Positions 23,263 to 31,468 of a stretch of 41,357 nt of DNA are shown here, in pieces. The DNA comes from Synergistaceae bacterium (lineage in GTDB: Bacteria > Synergistota > Synergistia > Synergistales > Aminobacteriaceae). The stretch is from assembly GCA_031277095.1 (NCBI GenBank), contig JAISLU010000042.1, positions 1-41,357 on the forward strand, read 5' to 3'. Within the stretch, counting starts at the first letter, position 1, and every line of letters starts with the position of its first letter. The position numbers and the translations under genes are program-made. Under the pieces are notes generated by a model that made no database searches, had not been told where the DNA came from, and was given only the letters and a program-made list of their open reading frames with translations.

Positions 23263-24010
23263 ATTTCGCAACCAGAACTCTCAACTGGGCTATCGCTTTA
23301 CCGTGAATTTGCGAGACGCGCGACTCCGTTATGCCCAATATGCGGCCTATCTCCTTCAAGGTCAATCCTTCGTAGTAATAAAAAGAAACGACCTGCATTT
23401 CTCGTTCCGGCAACTGCGAGAGCGCTTCTGTGATGCGGTCGATGTCGTCCTGGTACTCCAGGGTCACGGCAATCCCGTCTTCATCGTCCGTAAGGATGCC
23501 TTCGAGGTTGACATCGCCGTCGTCAAGGGCAACCACTTCGTCGAGGGAGACGATGTAACTGCGGCTGGCCAGCTCCAGGGTCTCGCGGTACATCTTTTCG
23601 TCGACGCCCATTTCCTTCATGACCCACTCGTCATGCAGTTTCCCTTTATCTTGCAACACTTTTTCAATAGCCTTGTTCAATTTTTGTAATTTTTCGCGGC
23701 CGGTTCTGGAAATCCAGTCGTATTTCCGCAGCTCGTCCAAGACCGAGCCCCGAATTCGCGGCACCGCGAAGGTCTGAAAAGAAAATCCTTTGGAAATGTC
23801 GAACCTATCGATGGCATCGAGCAAGCCAAAAACCCCGAAGCTCAAAAGGTCCTCGTAGTCCAAGCCGGTAGGTGCGGAAACACTCATTCGGCTGACTACG
23901 TATTTTATGAGAGGGAGGTATCTTTTTACTATTTTTTCCTTGCGCTCCGCCGTCGGGTTCTTGTCGTATTCTCGCCAAAGTTCGGCGTCAGGTAGCTCAT
24001 CAAGGCCCAA
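23261..24010 (-). CDS. fliA: Flagellar sigma factor, sigma-28/FliA-WhiG-SigD type
   Basis: 249 aa, the usual size. Region 2 is YLPLIKYVVSRMSVSAPTGL, then DYEDLLSFGVFGLLDAIDRF and FQTFAVPRIRGSVLDELR, as in FliA/SigD. Region 3 follows, and region 4 has LPEREMQVVSFYYYEGLTLK with a helix-turn-helix GRILGITESRVSQIH. It directs RNA polymerase to late flagellar, motor and chemotaxis genes. The start is TTG 24010, with GGGAGG about 7 nt before it. It sits 17 nt after cheD, exactly as sigD follows cheD in Bacillus. Confidence 0.95.
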   Translation of the reverse strand: MGLDELPDAELWREYDKNPTAERKEKIVKRYLPLIKYVVSRMSVSAPTGLDYEDLLSFGVFGLLDAIDRFDISKGFSFQTFAVPRIRGSVLDELRKYDWISRTGREKLQKLNKAIEKVLQDKGKLHDEWVMKEMGVDEKMYRETLELASRSYIVSLDEVVALDDGDVNLEGILTDDEDGIAVTLEYQDDIDRITEALSQLPEREMQVVSFYYYEGLTLKEIGRILGITESRVSQIHGKAIAQLRVLVAK

Positions 24011-24027
24011 GGATATCCCTCCCCCCT

Positions 24028-24516
24028 TTATATTTCTGTTTTACCCTTCCCCAAGGTCTTGATCGTCAGCATCCACGTGGTCGTCGAAAACTCCACCGTC
24101 CTGCCTTTGTTCCCTCCCGTGTCGGAGGCCACCAGGGGGACGCCTGCTCTCGTCAGCATCGCCGTCGTTTCCTTGACGTTCCGCGACCCTACGGACAAAA
24201 AGTCGGTAGAGGCATCCGCCAAGGCAAACATCTGGGCGCCGCCGGCTATTTTCGCTTTCATGCGCGCTTTGGCAGCGCCCTTCTTGATCATTTCCTCGAT
24301 AACGGTGGGAACGGCGGTATCCGCGAATTTTCCTATTTTTTCGGCCGTCTTGTTTCCGCGGCTATCGGGCAGCATGATATGAGCCATCCCCGCAATCTTC
24401 GCGGCGGAATCGAAGATCACCAGACCGATACAAGAACCCAATCCGAGGGTTATCAACTTCGCCGGAGCACTGACCACGATAAGATCGGCCATACCCACAT
24501 GATAGGCGTTTTCCAT
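24028..24516 (-). CDS. cheD: Chemoreceptor glutamine deamidase CheD
   Basis: Deamidates receptor glutamines and binds CheC, stimulating its phosphatase activity. The 162-aa protein carries GLGSCIGLV with catalytic Cys29, MAHIMLP with His46, and the GGNKGRTVEF C-terminal segment. ATG 24516 starts two bases after the cheC stop, so the genes are translated together. Conserved pairing with cheC supports the assignment. Confidence 0.95.
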   Translation of the reverse strand: MENAYHVGMADLIVVSAPAKLITLGLGSCIGLVIFDSAAKIAGMAHIMLPDSRGNKTAEKIGKFADTAVPTVIEEMIKKGAAKARMKAKIAGGAQMFALADASTDFLSVGSRNVKETTAMLTRAGVPLVASDTGGNKGRTVEFSTTTWMLTIKTLGKGKTEI

Positions 24517-24517
24517 C

Positions 24518-25156
24518 TTACAGTACCTGCAGCTTTCTCAAGAGAAGCTCAAGAGCGCTGGGATCCGGCAGCATAATGATATTGCCGGTAATTCTCCTCT
24601 TGTTTTCTTCGGCCCCTCCGACTCGAAGTTCGGTATTGACGACCAGAGCCATATCTCCCATCTGCCCGAAAATGGCGGCGACCACGTCCAAAATGGAGGC
24701 CAGCATGTCCCGCGCGACACCCGGCACGGAAATCTGATGCCGCGTCCCGATCAGCATATTGATGGCGTTCAGAAAAGAACTCAAAATGATATTGCCTACC
24801 TCGGTGAGGGCACTGTCCAACATATCCTGCTGCAATTCGCCCGGCGGGGAGCCTCCAAATTGCGCCTGCAACAAAAGATCCACCATCAGCGCGGCGTCTT
24901 CTTCGTTTTGAAGGAAAATCAAACTGCATCCAAATTCGCCTAACGACCGCACAAAAACAGCCGCTACCAAGGCATCCGGGTCCCCGTAATATTCCGATAG
25001 GGAGTAAACGGACACGAGATCGGCTTTGGGAACATCCATCTCGATCATACAGGACAATAGCTCCGACAGCGCCGTGGCGGCGTTGCCCGTTCCTATGTTG
25101 CCGACCTCTCGGATAGCATCCAACTGCAAGTGGTTGAACGAACTCAGGTCCAACAT
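24518..25156 (-). CDS. cheC: CheY-P phosphatase CheC
   Basis: 212 aa with the two pseudo-symmetric active-site helices of CheC/CheX/FliY. The first is LDAIREVGNIGTGNAATALS (Glu17, Asn20), the second DSALTEVGNIILSSFLNAI (Glu119, Asn122). Both sites keep the catalytic Glu-x-x-Asn. It removes phosphate from CheY-P, and CheD should enhance this. It starts 8 nt after cheA ends. A second CheC is encoded at 36836-37489. Confidence 0.95.
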   Translation of the reverse strand: MLDLSSFNHLQLDAIREVGNIGTGNAATALSELLSCMIEMDVPKADLVSVYSLSEYYGDPDALVAAVFVRSLGEFGCSLIFLQNEEDAALMVDLLLQAQFGGSPPGELQQDMLDSALTEVGNIILSSFLNAINMLIGTRHQISVPGVARDMLASILDVVAAIFGQMGDMALVVNTELRVGGAEENKRRITGNIIMLPDPSALELLLRKLQVL

Positions 25157-25164
25157 GACTCTTG

Positions 25165-27261
25165 TCAGCCTTTTGTAGTATAAAGAGAAGCCACGTCTAA
25201 AATCAAAGCCACGTTGCCGTCGCCCAATATGGTCGCTCCCGCGATCCCCTTGATTTTCGACAGGAAACGCCCCAGGGATTTGATCACGATCTCCTGCTGT
25301 CCGATCAACTCGCTTACGATGAAGCCTATTTTGTTCTTGCCGATCTTGACGACCACCACAGGGTACTCGTCCCGTTGAGATTCCTCCACCGACGTCCTCA
25401 GGACGTCGCCCAGGTCGCTCAAAGAAAGCACCTCTCCCCGCAGCAGAGTGGCCGGGGCTCCGTGGACCGTCTTGATGTTTTCCCGCTTGACCAGGATCGT
25501 CTCCTCCACGTTCTCCAGAGAGATAGCGTAGGTTTCGTCTCCCACCTTGATCAACAGGGACAACACGATCGCCAGCGTCAAAGGCAGACGCACGTAAACG
25601 CTGGTCCCCTGTCCCATCTTGGAAACCAGGTCCAACTGACCTCCCAAGGCTTCCACTTTGGTTTTCACCGCGTCCATCCCCACGCCGCGTCCCGATATGT
25701 CCGTTATTGTGGGCGCCAGGCTGAAGCCCGGAAGCAGAACGATCTGGATCGCTTCCTCGTCGGAAAGGGTACCCACGTCGTCTTCATCTATGATGCCGCG
25801 TTCTACGGCCTTTCTCTTGACTTTTTCCGGGTCGATGCCTTTGCCGTCGTCGGTCACCTCGATGATGACCCCGCTGCCCTCTTGGTAGGCCGAAATTTTG
25901 AGAATCCCTTTTTCGGGCTTTCCCAGGGCGCGGCGCTCTTCTCGGGTTTCGATGCCGTGGTCCAGGGAATTGCGAATCAAATGAACCATAGGGTCTCCGA
26001 TTTCGTCGATGACGGTACGGTCCAGTTCGGTATCCTGTCCTTCCAGCACCAGTTCCACGTCTTTGCCCAAATTTTTCGAAATATCGCGGATAATCCTCGG
26101 GAAGCGGTCGAAGGTGAAAGAGACGGGAACCATGCGCAACTTCGTGACCAATTCTTGAATATCGCCGGAAATTCGCCCCAACTGAGACAGCGGGTCGTCA
26201 AACTCCCGAAGGCGTGCCTCCTGCACCAGCCGCTCGATACGGGCGCGCCCGATGACCAACTCTCCCACGAGATTCATCAGTTTGTCCAAACGGCCGATGT
26301 CCACTCGCACGGTTTGATTGGCTTTTTTCAAGTCCGGTTTCGGAGGTATCGCCGCCGCCTGGGCCGGGTGCGCGTCTGCTTTGACGGGCGCGGGCTCGGG
26401 CTTCTTTTCCTTCGGATGTTCCACCGGATGTTCGGCCAGGTGTTCCGCCGCAGCCGCACTTTCTTGCGTTGCCAGCGTATGCGCTGCCGGCGCGGTTTCT
26501 TTTATGTTTTTGAGATCTTCCACGTTGACCGTGGCGATGTCGCTGATTTTGAGAAGCGTGTTTTTGATCTCCTCTTTATTTTGCTGAGAAGCGAGATAAA
26601 TGATGAAGTCCAGGGCGAAATCCTCGTTTTCCAGGGCTTCTGTGGAGGGGTCGGTTTTGATGACGTCCCCCAGCTCCTCCATTCGGTTGACGACCATATA
26701 GGCGCGCGCCGCTTTCAAGAGGCAGTTCTCGCTCAAAATGACCTCGACCCTGAAAACCGTTCGGCCCATGTTGTTGGCTTCCCCGATCCACTCCTTTTCC
26801 TGCTGGGACAACGAACTCAAGGAAGAGCTTTCCTGAGCGGCAGGAGCGGGTTCCGGCCGTTTCTGCGCCGATTCGGCATCCATATTGCGCAAAGAAGCCA
26901 CAAGTTCGGAGACGTCGAGGTGGGCGTCGCTTTCCCCGCCTCGAATGGAGTCCACCATAGCCTGCATGGTATCGAGGGAAGAAAACATGAGGTTCATATC
27001 GAAGTCGCTGAGGTGATGGGTGCCTTTACGCGCCGCATCCAGTCGGTCTTCCAAGGCGTGGGTCAACCCTGCCATTTTTTCGAAACCCATCGTAGCCGAC
27101 ATACCCTTCAGTGTGTGTGCGGAACGAAAGATTTCGTTGATGACATCCATGTTTGTCGCGTCTTTTTCCAATTTGAGCAAAAGATCGTCCAAACGCTGCA
27201 GATTGTCCCCCGCTTCGTCCAAAAACGCACCCAGGTATTGGCTCATATCCATTTCAGTCAT
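25165..27261 (-). CDS. cheA: Chemotaxis histidine kinase CheA
   Basis: 698 aa with the full domain order: HPt with phosphorylated His49 in SAHTLKGMSATMGF; a CheY-binding P2-like region (about 165-255); an Ala/Pro/Glu/His-rich linker (about 260-310); the dimerisation helices (LDKLMNLVGELVIGRARIER); the ATPase core with NSLDHGIETREER, DDGKGID and GRGVGMDAVKTKVEALGG; and a C-terminal CheW-like domain. It autophosphorylates under receptor control and passes phosphate to CheY and CheB. The ATG at 27261 follows GGGGATGGTGGACC. cheB lies 58 bp upstream and cheC 8 bp downstream; no cheW is present between them. Confidence 0.96.
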   Translation of the reverse strand: MTEMDMSQYLGAFLDEAGDNLQRLDDLLLKLEKDATNMDVINEIFRSAHTLKGMSATMGFEKMAGLTHALEDRLDAARKGTHHLSDFDMNLMFSSLDTMQAMVDSIRGGESDAHLDVSELVASLRNMDAESAQKRPEPAPAAQESSSLSSLSQQEKEWIGEANNMGRTVFRVEVILSENCLLKAARAYMVVNRMEELGDVIKTDPSTEALENEDFALDFIIYLASQQNKEEIKNTLLKISDIATVNVEDLKNIKETAPAAHTLATQESAAAAEHLAEHPVEHPKEKKPEPAPVKADAHPAQAAAIPPKPDLKKANQTVRVDIGRLDKLMNLVGELVIGRARIERLVQEARLREFDDPLSQLGRISGDIQELVTKLRMVPVSFTFDRFPRIIRDISKNLGKDVELVLEGQDTELDRTVIDEIGDPMVHLIRNSLDHGIETREERRALGKPEKGILKISAYQEGSGVIIEVTDDGKGIDPEKVKRKAVERGIIDEDDVGTLSDEEAIQIVLLPGFSLAPTITDISGRGVGMDAVKTKVEALGGQLDLVSKMGQGTSVYVRLPLTLAIVLSLLIKVGDETYAISLENVEETILVKRENIKTVHGAPATLLRGEVLSLSDLGDVLRTSVEESQRDEYPVVVVKIGKNKIGFIVSELIGQQEIVIKSLGRFLSKIKGIAGATILGDGNVALILDVASLYTTKG

Positions 27262-27319
27262 GGTCCACCATCCCCAAACTCATGAATTCCAAATATATTT
27301 TTAATTATTTTAGTGCATT

Positions 27320-28429
27320 TTACCCTTTTATGCTCTTCAAAAGTGCGTCGGGAATTTCGTTCAAAGGAAGAAGTTCATCCACGATCCCCGCCTCCACCGC
27401 GGCTTTGGGCATTCCATAAACGACACAGGTTTCCTGCGCCTCGGCAATAATATAAGCGCCTTTAGCGTGGAGCGCAACAGCACCTTCCGCGCCGTCGCGT
27501 CCCATTCCCGTCAAAACGATCCCCACCACCTTGCCCCCGAACTCGTCGGCGGCGCTTAAAAACATGATATTGGCGGAAGGCTTGACGGACAACACCGGAG
27601 GAGCGTCGGACAGCCCGCAGTAGGGGACTCCGTTGGGGCGCCGTTTCACCACCAAATGACTTCCCCCGGGTGCGAGAACGGCACAGCCCGCCTTCAGGTC
27701 CAGGCCTTCCTCCCCCTCCAGGACCGAAAGGGCGGAAAGAGAATCGAGGCGCTTGGCGAAAGAAGAGGTGAAGTCCTTGGGCATGTGCTGGGTGATGGCG
27801 ATCGGGATGGGGAAGTCGCCGGGCAGTTTGCTCAACAATTGCTGCAAAGCCACGGGGCCGCCTGTGGATGCCGCAATGACCACGAGCTCGCGCCTTCCTC
27901 CTTTGAAAGAAGGGGCGCGAGCCGAAGAAGCGGGCGAGATCGGGGAGGCAGGCGAAATCGGAAGGGGTGACGTTTTTGTGTTTTCGGCGTCTCTTCTCGC
28001 TAAAGACGGCAAAAAACGCACTTGCGCCCCTTTGGCCATGACCACTTTGGAGACGAGTTCGGCCGCCACTTCTTTGATGTCCGTCGAAATAGCTCCCGAA
28101 GGCTTGCTGACAAAATCCACGCACCCCAAAGACAGAGCCTTGAGAGTAGTCTGCGCGCCCTCTTGGGTCAGGCTGCTGACCATGATCACGGGAAGAGGTC
28201 GAGTTTTCATCAGTTCTCTCAAAACGGTCAATCCGTCTTTGTTGGGCATTTCCACGTCCAGCGTCATCACGTCCGGCGACAGCGCCTTGACCTTGGCGAG
28301 GCCATCCACGCCGTCTTTCGCCGTGCCGACGACCTCGATGCGGGAATCCGCGGAAAGGATATCCCCCAACAGCTTCCGCATCAAAGCGGAATCATCCACG
28401 ATGAGTACTCTTACCTTCGATTCATTCAT
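27320..28429 (-). CDS. cheB: Chemotaxis response regulator methylesterase CheB
   Basis: 369 aa. The N-terminal receiver has the acidic pair Asp12/Asp13 and phospho-acceptor Asp58 (LDVEMP). A Ser/Pro linker (about 150-175) contains a slipped SPISPASPISPASS repeat. The C-terminal methylesterase has the catalytic triad Ser188 (AASTGG), His215 (ITQHMP) and Asp312 (GMGRDGAEG). It removes methyl groups from receptors when phosphorylated by CheA. GAGG lies 9 nt before ATG 28429. The gene order flhG-(PilZ)-cheB-cheA fits the Bacillus-type operon. Confidence 0.96.
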   Translation of the reverse strand: MNESKVRVLIVDDSALMRKLLGDILSADSRIEVVGTAKDGVDGLAKVKALSPDVMTLDVEMPNKDGLTVLRELMKTRPLPVIMVSSLTQEGAQTTLKALSLGCVDFVSKPSGAISTDIKEVAAELVSKVVMAKGAQVRFLPSLARRDAENTKTSPLPISPASPISPASSARAPSFKGGRRELVVIAASTGGPVALQQLLSKLPGDFPIPIAITQHMPKDFTSSFAKRLDSLSALSVLEGEEGLDLKAGCAVLAPGGSHLVVKRRPNGVPYCGLSDAPPVLSVKPSANIMFLSAADEFGGKVVGIVLTGMGRDGAEGAVALHAKGAYIIAEAQETCVVYGMPKAAVEAGIVDELLPLNEIPDALLKSIKG

Positions 28430-28434
28430 AAAAA

Positions 28435-29160
28435 TTATCCTCGCGTTATAAATTCCTGTTGCCGGATATAGCCGCTCATGGATTTTTCGACAAAAGAAGT
28501 CAGCCCTTCGTAGGCCAGCCCTATTTCAATATTGACGTCGTTCTTTTTCAAGATCTTGACCAATTTCCCCACCAGGAAAAAAACCGTGCCGCCAATAGTC
28601 ATGGACAAAAGATAGCGCCCGCCTTCGAAACAATAAGGGGACAGGTTTTCTTTCACCGTTACCCCCACTCCTCCCAAGCTGATGTCCGTAACCCGCCCAG
28701 GAAACCACGCTTTCGGAGGATATTTCGCCGCTTCTTCGGGAGATTTTTCACCGGAAGACTCGTCGGATTCTCCCTCCGCGCTCAGGAAAAAAACCTCCGC
28801 CTTGATGGAACAAGGCACCCGCACGAACATCCGCCGCTGCACTTTCTCCAGGGCGGAGGCCAACTTGACCCACAAAAGAGGCACGGGCACGTTGATAGTA
28901 CTCCGCGTCACCAACACTTTGGCCTGATAAAAACAGTTGTTCCCCTCTATTTTCATCAAAAGCTCAGTGCTTCGAAGAGCCGGCAAGAGAGCGCCCCGCA
29001 GCATCGGGTGGGACACGCCGATCAAACCGTTCTCCACTTCCTCCATGCGCGAAGCGTAGCTTCCTTTGTAAAGGCCGAAAGCTATCACCAATTCTACCTT
29101 AGCCCCGATCAAATCTTCAAGTTGTTTCTGAGCTTGCTCAAACTCTGCGTTCATATTCAT
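28435..29160 (-). CDS. PilZ-domain c-di-GMP receptor, YcgR-like
   Basis: About 241 aa: an N-terminal YcgR/YpfA-type beta domain (residues 1-105) and a PilZ domain from about 106. The PilZ motifs are present: QRRMFVRVP (Arg109, Arg110, Arg114) and DISLGGVGV (159-167), the RxxxR and D/NxSxxG c-di-GMP ligands. YcgR-type proteins brake the flagellar motor when c-di-GMP is high. An acidic Ser/Glu-rich insert (about 128-147) sits between the two motifs. ATG 29160 overlaps the flhG stop by 4 bp (ATGA); ATG 29154, two codons later, is better spaced from GAAGAG. The frame is open further upstream inside flhG, but those residues are not family-like. Confidence 0.9.
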   Translation of the reverse strand: MNMNAEFEQAQKQLEDLIGAKVELVIAFGLYKGSYASRMEEVENGLIGVSHPMLRGALLPALRSTELLMKIEGNNCFYQAKVLVTRSTINVPVPLLWVKLASALEKVQRRMFVRVPCSIKAEVFFLSAEGESDESSGEKSPEEAAKYPPKAWFPGRVTDISLGGVGVTVKENLSPYCFEGGRYLLSMTIGGTVFFLVGKLVKILKKNDVNIEIGLAYEGLTSFVEKSMSGYIRQQEFITRG

Positions 29161-30077
29161 CTCTTCATAAAATGTCCCCGCCTCAGCCGGAAGAAAAAGG
29201 CTTTCAAACCTCGCGGAGGATTGGTGTTCGCCGCTTTTCCGGGAGGCATCCCCAACAGCGCGCGAACGAGGTTTCTGACGCATTCCGCCGCAGGACAGTC
29301 CGGATAAAGCTGGTAAAACGGCTTCCGGATACGTACAGCCTGTTCCACAAAATGATCTTTGAGAATGTACCCCATGTAGTTGACCGAGAGATTCAAAAAT
29401 TGGGCTGCCGCCATTCGGAGGCGATTGGCGACCTCCAGCCCCTCGCTTTCGCTGCTGGCCATGTTGACGACAAACGCGATATCTCTCTTGCCGCCCTCCG
29501 CGGAGTTTTTCAAAATCTTCAAGACCCCGTAGGCATCTCGTATGGATGTAGGCTCGGGCGTCGTGATCAAAAGGGCGGTGTCGGCCGCCGTGGCGAAGGT
29601 GAGTACTCCCTTGTGAATTCCGGCCCCCGTGTCGATCAGCAAAATGTCCGCCCTGTCTTCAAGAACGCCTAAACTTTCGATCAAAGCCACCAAACGCGCC
29701 TCGTCCAAATCCGCCAGCTCTTTGATCCCGGACCCGCCGGGCAATATCCACACATTACGCGCCAGTTCCACGAGAATCTCGTCCAAGTCCTTGCTTCCGT
29801 CGATCAGGTGGGCCAGGTTATATTTGGCGGTGACGCCGCACAACATGTCCACGTTGGCCAAACCCAGGTCCGCGTCCAGAAGTATGATCTTTTTCCCTAT
29901 CTCCGCCAGGGAACAGGCCAAATTGACGGATAAATTACTTTTCCCCACTCCTCCCTTACCGCTGAGGATGGTGATCGTTCTCAAATTGCCGGTTTTCCGG
30001 CTTGTCTGTTTATATTCTTCGACAATTCGTCTCAGTTCCTTCGCCTGGTCGGAAAGCGCTGCGGTACTTTTGTTCAC
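29157..30077 (-). CDS. flhG: FlhG (FleN/YlxH) MinD-like ATPase
   Basis: 306 aa. The deviant Walker A SGKGGVGKS is at 39-47, followed by LLDADLGLANVDML and LLIDTGAGIHKGVLTF. An N-terminal helix rich in Gln/Lys (1-30, DQAKELRRIVEEYKQ) resembles the FlhF-activating segment of FlhG. It controls flagellar number and placement with FlhF. The start is GTG 30077, overlapping the flhF stop by 4 bp (GTGA). It overlaps the downstream PilZ gene as well, so flhF, flhG and PilZ are tightly coupled. Confidence 0.94.
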   Translation of the reverse strand: MNKSTAALSDQAKELRRIVEEYKQTSRKTGNLRTITILSGKGGVGKSNLSVNLACSLAEIGKKIILLDADLGLANVDMLCGVTAKYNLAHLIDGSKDLDEILVELARNVWILPGGSGIKELADLDEARLVALIESLGVLEDRADILLIDTGAGIHKGVLTFATAADTALLITTPEPTSIRDAYGVLKILKNSAEGGKRDIAFVVNMASSESEGLEVANRLRMAAAQFLNLSVNYMGYILKDHFVEQAVRIRKPFYQLYPDCPAAECVRNLVRALLGMPPGKAANTNPPRGLKAFFFRLRRGHFMKR

Positions 30078-31465
30078 GGCGTGCTTCTCCTGCTCTCATC
30101 GTTCAACAAAAACTCCGTCAAGCGTGCGCTGGAGGCCACCTCTATATCGTTGGGCACGTTCTGTCCCGTGGTGAAAAAGGACACGGGGCAATCGAGAGAT
30201 TTCAGGACATTTAAAATGGCTCCGTAGCTCACCGTCTCGTCCAATTTTGTAAAGATTACGTGGGATATGGGCACCACGGACATACGCTCCACCACGTCCA
30301 GCATATCCTTGTATTTCATGTTTGCCGCCAAAACCAAATGAACGGCCTCGGGTTTGAAAACATTGTGGATGACTTCCAAAGTCTCCAAGCTTTTACGGTC
30401 TCTCTGACCGCGCCCCGCCGTATCCAGTAAAATCAATTCGGCATCCGCGTGCTCCTCTAAAATGTGGGTGAAGTTTTCCACCTCAAAAATGACTTCAATA
30501 GGAACGCCCAATATCTTAGCATATGTCCGAAGCTGGTCCACCGCGGCTATTCTATAGGTATCGCTGGTGAGAAGAAGGACGTTTTTGTGTTCCCAGAGGG
30601 CCTGGATGGCCGCCAATTTCGCTATGGTCGTCGTCTTTCCCACGCCCGTAGGGCCAAGGAGCATTACTCTCCGCCCTCCCAGGACGTTGGGGGACACGTC
30701 GGCGGCGCAGCGTATCTTAGATTCGAGCCATTTTTCGAAGGGGAGGTTTCCCTTCTGTTTTTGATGTTCTTCTATCAACTGCCGCGCGTAATCGGAATCG
30801 ATTTCCACCGATAAAAGCCTCTGGTAAAGGGCCTCCGTTTCACTGTATTTTCCGTTATTGCCGGAAAAACCGGGAATGCCGGGCTCAAAATTTTTACTGC
30901 CGCCGGCCCCGCTGGGAATTTCCTCGGGCATGCCGCCAAGGCGGTGCAAAATCGCGTCCAGCCTTTTGGACAGGTTATTGACTTCCTCCTTGAGCTTCAC
31001 GGGGTCGTTGTCTTCCGGCAAAGATTTTTGCACTGCTGGGCCCTCGGCGCCTATGGACGCCAAGCCCGCAGGTGAAATATGCACGCTGTCGAATTTTTGG
31101 GCGTTTTTATTGCCTGCGCCGTCGATGCCGATGGGAGAGTAGATGACCTTCGCCGTATCCTCCGGAATTTCGTCTCCTCCCCGGGGCTCCGTCGCCTGTT
31201 TGAACTCGAGCAGCCTCTGAAACGCCACCAGCCTCTCTTTGGCCGCCACGTCGTCTTTTTCCCTGGGTTTCTCCTCTTTTTGTTCGTCCTGCAAAATACC
31301 GGCCGAAACCATCAGCACATGACGCTGAAAAAGTCCCATGAACCCCCCCACGCGCACGGTCCGCGTAGAAAGGATAACGGCGTTTTTGCCCAAACGCTCG
31401 CTTGCCAGCCTCAATGCTTCCGCATCATCTTTGGCCTCGAAGGTAATTTGGTTGAGAACCCGCAT
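30074..31465 (-). CDS. flhF: Flagellar SRP-type GTPase FlhF
   Basis: 463 aa. The basic B-domain start (MRVLNQITFEAKDDAEALRL) is followed by a long variable linker (60-215) and an NG domain. The GTPase motifs are GPTGVGKT at 271-278, DTAGRGQRD at 348-356 and TKLDE at 406-410. FlhF is an SRP-family GTPase that recruits the flagellar basal body to its site. The ATG at 31465 lies 3 nt after the flhA stop, with GGTGG inside the flhA end as SD. Confidence 0.95.
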   Translation of the reverse strand: MRVLNQITFEAKDDAEALRLASERLGKNAVILSTRTVRVGGFMGLFQRHVLMVSAGILQDEQKEEKPREKDDVAAKERLVAFQRLLEFKQATEPRGGDEIPEDTAKVIYSPIGIDGAGNKNAQKFDSVHISPAGLASIGAEGPAVQKSLPEDNDPVKLKEEVNNLSKRLDAILHRLGGMPEEIPSGAGGSKNFEPGIPGFSGNNGKYSETEALYQRLLSVEIDSDYARQLIEEHQKQKGNLPFEKWLESKIRCAADVSPNVLGGRRVMLLGPTGVGKTTTIAKLAAIQALWEHKNVLLLTSDTYRIAAVDQLRTYAKILGVPIEVIFEVENFTHILEEHADAELILLDTAGRGQRDRKSLETLEVIHNVFKPEAVHLVLAANMKYKDMLDVVERMSVVPISHVIFTKLDETVSYGAILNVLKSLDCPVSFFTTGQNVPNDIEVASSARLTEFLLNDESRRSTP

Positions 31466-31468
31466 TTA

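Noticed and set aside
25375-27285. A 636-codon frame antisense to cheA, and a 470-codon frame antisense to pgm (525-1937)
   Set aside because: Both are shadows of genes whose catalytic motifs are complete. Composition is skewed to His, Arg and Gln as expected for reverse-frame translation.
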